A DNA stretch of 11,195 nt, from the NCBI GenBank assembly GCA_002309765.1, contig DBXY01000020.1:16407-27601 (forward strand), read 5' to 3'. The translations under genes were made by a program, and so were the position numbers. The notes under the pieces are model-generated. The model saw only the letters and a list, made by a program, of their open reading frames with translations, searched no databases and had not been told where the DNA came from. Source of the DNA: Verrucomicrobia bacterium UBA1200. GTDB taxonomy: Bacteria; Verrucomicrobiota; Kiritimatiellia; RFP12; UBA1067. Below, in pieces: positions 7,901 to 11,195 of the stretch (the first letter of the stretch is position 1; every line of letters begins with the position of its first letter).

Positions 7901-8152
7901 CTTCTGGGTACTCTGCCGTTGGTGTTGGCTACCGGCGCGGGCGCGTCCAGCCGTATCGCGCTTGGCGTTCCCGAATTTTTCGGTATGGCGGGTGCGACAT
8001 TCATGGGCGTCTTGTTGGTTCCGGGACTTTATGCGCTCTTCCAGACCCTGCGCGAGAAAGGACATTCCGTTACGGATCGGTTCTATCGTCCAACGCCGGA
8101 GGATTTCCCGCCCGGATATTACGAGCAGCATTTCAAGTCAAATGGGAAGTGA
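4931..8152 (+). CDS. RND multidrug efflux pump, AcrB-like (HAE1 type)
   Basis: A 1073-residue inner-membrane proton antiporter, slightly longer than AcrB (1049), expected to form a trimer and export hydrophobic or amphiphilic compounds. Topology is canonical: first helix near 25-42, then LPITQYPQVTPPEV (44-57), a periplasmic porter/docking loop, helices 2-6 around 350-510, helix 7 near 546-564, a second periplasmic loop, and helices 8-12 from about 882 to 1040. Proton-relay residues are all present: Asp421-Asp422 in TLVDDAIVV, Lys948 in LAAKNAILIVEF and Arg979 in SERLRAVLMT, matching AcrB D407/D408/K940/R971. The paired aspartates argue for drug rather than metal export. The switch-loop region (about 621-631, GHSMIGGRGEN) lacks the phenylalanines of AcrB. 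The ribosome site TAAGGA lies seven bases before the ATG. Substrates cannot be named. Confidence 0.95.
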   Translation: MKKYIRESIDSIHVFSRIFVERPRFAIVISIVLTLAGLVSIRKLPITQYPQVTPPEVSVGCNYPGANAREVMATVATPLEDEVNGVDDMIYMSSECTDDGNYSLSVSFAVGTDRDMALVKVQNRVTQAQSKLPAEVKATGLRIRSRSSDTLGFVTFSSPDHSMSRLEISDYCNGVIQPALLRVPGVGDVTIYGPKLAMRVWLDPQRMAAQKINSEEAISAISRQNIQASIGTVGASPVGEYGNLCYTLVSKGRLMKPEEFREIVVRTDENGGLVRLKDIARIEIGEQNYGFGGTFNGGTAVSVLLNQTPGSNAIQAMNALYKELERLSKSFPAGLKYQLAYDSTTFVRNCIKEIVFTIFLTFGLVALVCYIFLQDWRATLVPCITIPVSLCATFTLMAALGYSINIMTLFGLVLAIGTLVDDAIVVVERVQVLMERGLNSKEAAIQAMKDVTGAIISTTLVLLAIFVPVGFLGGITGRIYQQFSVSLSAAVCFSTVGALTLSPALCGALLRKPSLHKHGPFAWFNSGLDCCRKGYVGLSRGLARRLVLTFLLMVVSALFAIFMFQTTPTSFLPEEDQSVVFCSCSMQEGANRMRTDEVMTRTARRIKANIPEVNSVMAISGHSMIGGRGENQGMLVCDLLKWDQRKKPEQHVQFVMKRIQDLVNSEPLIDAKVFVPPAIPGLGFSGGLDVRLQSLESTDLMELDNVLQKALQNINASPLIMVAYSGFTAKTPHLRLNVDRTKAEMYKVPLSTLYATLQNYLGSLYVNDINLGTQVNRVTVQSDWSGRATADDVLKLYARSQTGAMVQVGSLATVDREIGPRLVTRFNMYPSATLTILCNPGVPSGMAINEVARILQETLPNGYSFDYAGITYQETHNAGTAGPLMALAVLFGYLFLVAQYESWMVPLPVMLSVVLAMLGALIGLRIFKLPLSIYAQLGIILLIGLAAKNAILIVEFARDKHETAGLSIVEAAAAGASERLRAVLMTAVTTLLGTLPLVLATGAGASSRIALGVPEFFGMAGATFMGVLLVPGLYALFQTLREKGHSVTDRFYRPTPEDFPPGYYEQHFKSNGK

Positions 8153-8157
8153 TTTTA

Positions 8158-8162
8158 CGGAG
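8158..8162 (+). promoter_or_regulatory. Shine-Dalgarno CGGAG selecting the second of two nearby ATGs
   Basis: CGGAG is only two bases from the ATG at 8165, too close for efficient initiation, and eight bases from the in-frame ATG at 8171. The downstream start is therefore preferred; the two products differ by two residues. Confidence 0.6.
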
Positions 8163-8170
8163 TTATGGTT

Positions 8171-9703
8171 ATGCAACGCAGATTTGAGTATTGTCGTACA
8201 GTTGGGTTGATTGCGGCCGGGTTAGGCATCGTGGTGGCCGGTTGCAAATCGGTCGGACCCGATTACCAAGCGCCGGAATTGCCTGATCCCAAAATCGCCT
8301 TGGCCGATGCCGGAATGCCGGAAACCGGAAAGTCCGGCGAAGCCGCCCAAAAGCGCTCGGAAATCACCGAAGCGGAGATCGGAGAGTGGTGGAAAGTCTT
8401 TGGCGATGAGGATTTAAACCGCCTCATTGAACGTGCCTTTGCCCACAACCTGACCTTGAAGGGTGCATTGGCCAGAGTGCGTCAAGCGCGGGCACAGTTG
8501 GCTGCTGCCGAGGGTACCTGGAAGCCGATTGTGGATGCCGGAGGCACGATTAAGCGTTTCGGAACCAGCAAATACGGTCAGACCGGGGCGAACCTCACCC
8601 GCAATCTTTACAACGGCGGTTTTGACGCTTCATGGGAAATCGATATTTTCGGCGGAACGCGCCGGACGATTGAGGCGGCGGAGGCGAATCTGGAGGGGGC
8701 CATTGCCGGAGTTGAGCAGATTTGGGTTACCCAGGCGGCTGAGGTGGCTAATAATTACGCCCACCTCCGTACGGTGCAACAGCGTTTGCTGGTGGCTCGG
8801 CGCAATCTGGACACCCAGAGCGAAACGTTTGAAATTCTCGATTCCCGCCTCAAATCCGGTATCGGCGATGAGCTGGCGGTTCAACAGTCCCGCTATAATG
8901 TCGAAACCACCCGCGCCACCATTCCGCTGCTAATGGCGCAGGAAGAGGCGTACCTCAACGCTTTGGCGGTGCTGGTGGGTGAAGAGCCGGGTTTGCTGCA
9001 CGAACAGTTGAAGACGGTTAAGCCGCAGTTGACGATGCAACCCAAACAACTGGTCGGCATTTCTGCGGAGTATTTGCGGCGGCGTCCGGATTTGGCGCAG
9101 GCGGAACGCGCTTTGGCGGCGCAGACCGCTAGGGTAGGGGCGGCGGTCGCCGACCTTTATCCGAAGTTTTTCCTAAACGGTTCCATCGGTTTGGAATCGC
9201 TAAAAGCGCACAATTTCTTCGACAACAACAGTGATTACTGGTCAATCGGCCCGAGCGTCAGCTGGCCGATTTTCCACGGCGGTACGATTCGCGCCAATAT
9301 TGCGCTGCAAGATGCGATGCTGGAGGAGGCGTACACCGCCTACGACACCGCATTGCTCAACGCGGTGCGCGAGATCCGCGACGCGCTTTCTGCCTATAGT
9401 CAGGAGTACCACCGCTACCAGTCGCTGTCCAGCGCGGTGGCAGCCGCCAAGGCGGCAGTCAACATTTCGCAAGACCTGTACAAGAGCGGGCTTCGCGATT
9501 TCAACAACGTGTTGGACGCACAGCGGTCGTTGCTGACACTGGAAGAGTCGTTTACCGTCAGTCAGGGCAACATCGCCACCAGCCTGATCTCGCTTTACAA
9601 AGCGTTGGGCGGCGGATGGTCCAGTTGGGGTGATGATGGCGTGGTGTTGGGAATCCGCACCGATCGCGATAAGAATCGTTGGGGCGAACGGAAATTGCAA
9701 TAA
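8171..9703 (+). CDS. Outer-membrane efflux channel lipoprotein, NodT/TolC family
   Basis: Encodes 510 residues from ATG 8171. Residues 1-24 are a lipoprotein signal ending in the lipobox VAGC, with Cys25 as the acylated residue, followed by SVGPDYQAP, the typical start of mature NodT-type channels. Two outer-membrane-efflux repeats follow: the first about 75-270, including WEIDIFGGTRR (155-165) and GDELAVQQSR (232-241); the second about 297-480, beginning YLRRRPDLAQAERALAAQTARVGAAVADLYPK and ending LYKALGGGW (475-483). The family trimerises into a beta-barrel with a long periplasmic alpha-tunnel and forms the exit duct of RND pumps. The final 27 residues after GGGW are a polar tail. The gene starts 18 bases after the pump stop codon, consistent with one operon encoding all three pump parts. 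Confidence 0.94.
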   Translation: MQRRFEYCRTVGLIAAGLGIVVAGCKSVGPDYQAPELPDPKIALADAGMPETGKSGEAAQKRSEITEAEIGEWWKVFGDEDLNRLIERAFAHNLTLKGALARVRQARAQLAAAEGTWKPIVDAGGTIKRFGTSKYGQTGANLTRNLYNGGFDASWEIDIFGGTRRTIEAAEANLEGAIAGVEQIWVTQAAEVANNYAHLRTVQQRLLVARRNLDTQSETFEILDSRLKSGIGDELAVQQSRYNVETTRATIPLLMAQEEAYLNALAVLVGEEPGLLHEQLKTVKPQLTMQPKQLVGISAEYLRRRPDLAQAERALAAQTARVGAAVADLYPKFFLNGSIGLESLKAHNFFDNNSDYWSIGPSVSWPIFHGGTIRANIALQDAMLEEAYTAYDTALLNAVREIRDALSAYSQEYHRYQSLSSAVAAAKAAVNISQDLYKSGLRDFNNVLDAQRSLLTLEESFTVSQGNIATSLISLYKALGGGWSSWGDDGVVLGIRTDRDKNRWGERKLQ

Positions 9704-9707
9704 TGTC

Positions 9708-9714
9708 GGGGAGG
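9708..9714 (+). promoter_or_regulatory. Shine-Dalgarno GGGGAGG selecting the phosphoesterase start
   Basis: GGGGAGG lies six bases ahead of ATG 9721. The ATG at 9703, which overlaps the upstream stop codon as TAATG, and a longer in-frame ATG at 9679 inside the channel gene both lie upstream of this site. Starting at 9721 puts a Tat motif at the very N-terminus, as expected. Confidence 0.72.
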
Positions 9715-9720
9715 TTGGAC

Positions 9721-11160
9721 ATGTCGGTTAGCAGACGCGGTTTTATCAAGTGCGGTTTAGGTTCCACCTTGTTTTTCTTTGGCGGTGGTTGCCAGACCGC
9801 AAAGTTGTTGAAAAATCCCAATCTTACGTTCGGGGTGATATCTGATGTGCACCTCACCACCCCGGAATCCGCCGCAACGCTTGAACGGGCGCTTCGGTGT
9901 TTCCGCGACCGTAACGTGGATGCGGTGATGGTGTGCGGCGACATTACCGATTGGGGAATCCGTAGCGGGCTGAAATATTTCAACGATACTTGGGATCGGG
10001 TTTTCCCCGGCGGCAAGGGGCGCAACGGTGTCGAGGTGGTAAAACTGGCCACCACCGGGAACCATGATTTTGAAGGTTGGCGCTATGGCGACATGACCAT
10101 GGAAATGCACGCCAACGGTTATTCCGAAGATGACGCCATAGTCAAAACCGGCGGTATGAAATCGGCTTGGGAGGCGGCGTTTAACGAACCGTACGATGAC
10201 ATTCGGATCCGCACCGTTAAAGGTTATTCCTTTGTGTCATGCGAATGGGATTCAATTGCCAAAGGTCCGGAGTTTATGGCCGCGAACGCCAGTCGTTTTA
10301 AAGACGGCAAACCGTTCTTCTATTTCCAGCACCTTCCGGTGCAGGGTACTACACCCGATAGCCTTAAAGGGTGGGTGGACAAAGGTGCGGGATTCAAGGC
10401 GCTCAAGGATTTTCCGAACGCCGTCGCCTTCACCGGTCACACGCACCGTCCGTTTTATGACGAGCGCAGTGTTTGGCAGGAGGAATTCACCGCGTTTGCG
10501 GTGCCGTCGCTTAGTTACACCGGTTTCCCGCCCGGCCATGAAAACGGAGGGCGGGCCCGTAACGGAACCGCTACCAACGTGATGCCGATGATTCCGTCCC
10601 GTCGTGATTTTATCGATGCCGCCGGATATGTGGTTTCGGTGTACGATAATATCATGGTGGTGGAGCGTCGCGATTTCCGTCAGGGCAATGCCGAAGAGTG
10701 CGCGCCGGCGTGGCTGGTGCCGCTGTACGCCACTGTTGGCGGGCCGTTGTCTAACCAGCACCGCGAGAAGTCGGCACCGGTCCCGCAGTTCCCTGAAAAC
10801 GCGCAGCTGCGTCTTGAAACCAGAAACACCGAGGACGCTCAGGGTAAATGGGCGATTGTCCTGACTTGCGTATTCCCCAGTGCGGTTGTGCCTAAAGGCA
10901 ACAGGGTTTTTGATTATGAAATCCGGGTAGTGCCGTCCAATGGTTCAAAAGCTTTGGTTCAGCGTTTCCTTTCGCCGGCATATTCTTTGCCGCCCAAATT
11001 CGAGCCGGAGTTTCAGCGGTTTTGGATTAACGTGAATCTCTTGCCGCAAGATACCGCATACCGGATCGAGGTCTATCCGCGCAACTGTTTCGGCGTTTGT
11101 GGCAAACCTTTGGTGTCCCAGCCCCGTCAGGTTAAGCCCGGTCTAGGCACCGCGAAGTAA
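9721..11160 (+). CDS. Tat-exported calcineurin-like metallophosphoesterase
   Basis: Encodes 479 residues from ATG 9721. SRRGFIK (4-10) is a twin-arginine motif, followed by a hydrophobic stretch (about 11-23). Cys24 in FFGGGCQ may be a lipid attachment site, though GGGC is a weak lipobox. The dinuclear metal site is complete: Asp42-Val-His44, Gly73-Asp74, Gly113-Asn-His-Asp116, His204 (in FYFQH) and GHTH (239-242). A separate C-terminal region (about 330-479), probably beta-rich, carries no motif I recognise. The family hydrolyses phosphomonoesters or phosphodiesters; the substrate cannot be told from sequence. Folding before Tat export would allow metal loading in the cytoplasm. It sits 17 bases behind the efflux channel gene and is presumably co-transcribed, although it is not a known pump component. 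Confidence 0.88.
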   Translation: MSVSRRGFIKCGLGSTLFFFGGGCQTAKLLKNPNLTFGVISDVHLTTPESAATLERALRCFRDRNVDAVMVCGDITDWGIRSGLKYFNDTWDRVFPGGKGRNGVEVVKLATTGNHDFEGWRYGDMTMEMHANGYSEDDAIVKTGGMKSAWEAAFNEPYDDIRIRTVKGYSFVSCEWDSIAKGPEFMAANASRFKDGKPFFYFQHLPVQGTTPDSLKGWVDKGAGFKALKDFPNAVAFTGHTHRPFYDERSVWQEEFTAFAVPSLSYTGFPPGHENGGRARNGTATNVMPMIPSRRDFIDAAGYVVSVYDNIMVVERRDFRQGNAEECAPAWLVPLYATVGGPLSNQHREKSAPVPQFPENAQLRLETRNTEDAQGKWAIVLTCVFPSAVVPKGNRVFDYEIRVVPSNGSKALVQRFLSPAYSLPPKFEPEFQRFWINVNLLPQDTAYRIEVYPRNCFGVCGKPLVSQPRQVKPGLGTAK

Positions 11161-11170
11161 ACACTGAATA

Positions 11171-11195
11171 GAGTGACGAGTTAAGAGTGACGAGT
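11171..11195 (+). repeat. Heptamer tandem repeat GAGTGAC/GAGTTAA, running off the window
   Basis: Heptamers GAGTGAC (11171-11177), GAGTTAA (11178-11184), GAGTGAC (11185-11191) and a partial GAGT are in register, starting 10 bases after the phosphoesterase stop codon. On the opposite strand the units begin ACT (ACTCGTC, ACTCTTA), loosely like the CACTAAT heptamers at 2794. The array may continue past the window end. Confidence 0.65.

Noticed and set aside
8165..8170. ATG at 8165 as the start of the outer-membrane channel
   Set aside because: It is only two bases from the Shine-Dalgarno site; ATG 8171 has proper spacing. The difference is two residues and does not alter the signal peptide.
9679..9720. 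Upstream starts (9679 or 9703) for the phosphoesterase
   Set aside because: Both precede the strong GGGGAGG site and would displace the twin-arginine motif from the N-terminus; translational coupling through TAATG at 9703 remains possible but is the weaker option.

Overview
The window looks like a chromosomal segment of a Gram-negative, double-membraned bacterium with moderately high GC. It encodes a complete tripartite envelope efflux pump, an outer-membrane lipoprotein, Sec and Tat export signals and strong Shine-Dalgarno sites. The style of the intergenic DNA (mosaic short tandem repeats plus a GC-rich REP-like hairpin) and the divergent proteins fit a member of the Planctomycetes-Verrucomicrobia-Lentisphaerae group. 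That placement is an impression, not a demonstrated assignment. All convincing genes lie on the + strand.

Left block (1-2714): the C-terminal 310 residues of a CstA-family transporter (carbon starvation protein; peptide or pyruvate uptake) are followed after 26 bases by a secreted family 5 solute-binding protein of the YejA type. The binding protein most likely starts at a TTG codon placed six bases after a perfect AGGAGG. No permease or ATPase genes follow it here.

Intergenic block (2715-2960): four octamer repeats, four heptamers of CGACANN type, and heptamers of CACTAAY/CCCTAAT type, the last interrupted by a 27-base GC-rich hairpin. Then comes a near-consensus sigma-70 promoter whose 17-base spacer and -35 half are covered by a 20-base palindrome, a strong candidate operator.

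Right block (2961-11160): a five-gene cluster. A TetR/AcrR-type repressor is followed by a periplasmic adaptor (AcrA-like), an HAE1-type RND pump (AcrB-like, proton-relay residues intact), a NodT/TolC-type outer-membrane lipoprotein, and a Tat-exported calcineurin-like metallophosphoesterase. Gaps between genes are 12, 26, 18 and 17 bases with the starts chosen here, so one autoregulated transcript is likely: the repressor would bind the palindrome in its own promoter and release it when a pump substrate is present. The window ends in another heptamer array (GAGTGAC/GAGTTAA).

The pump operon is a recognisable system. The less ordinary elements are the phosphoesterase at its end, the altered drug-pocket residues of the pump, the cstA plus lone binding-protein pairing, and the repeat mosaic with its apparently inserted hairpin.
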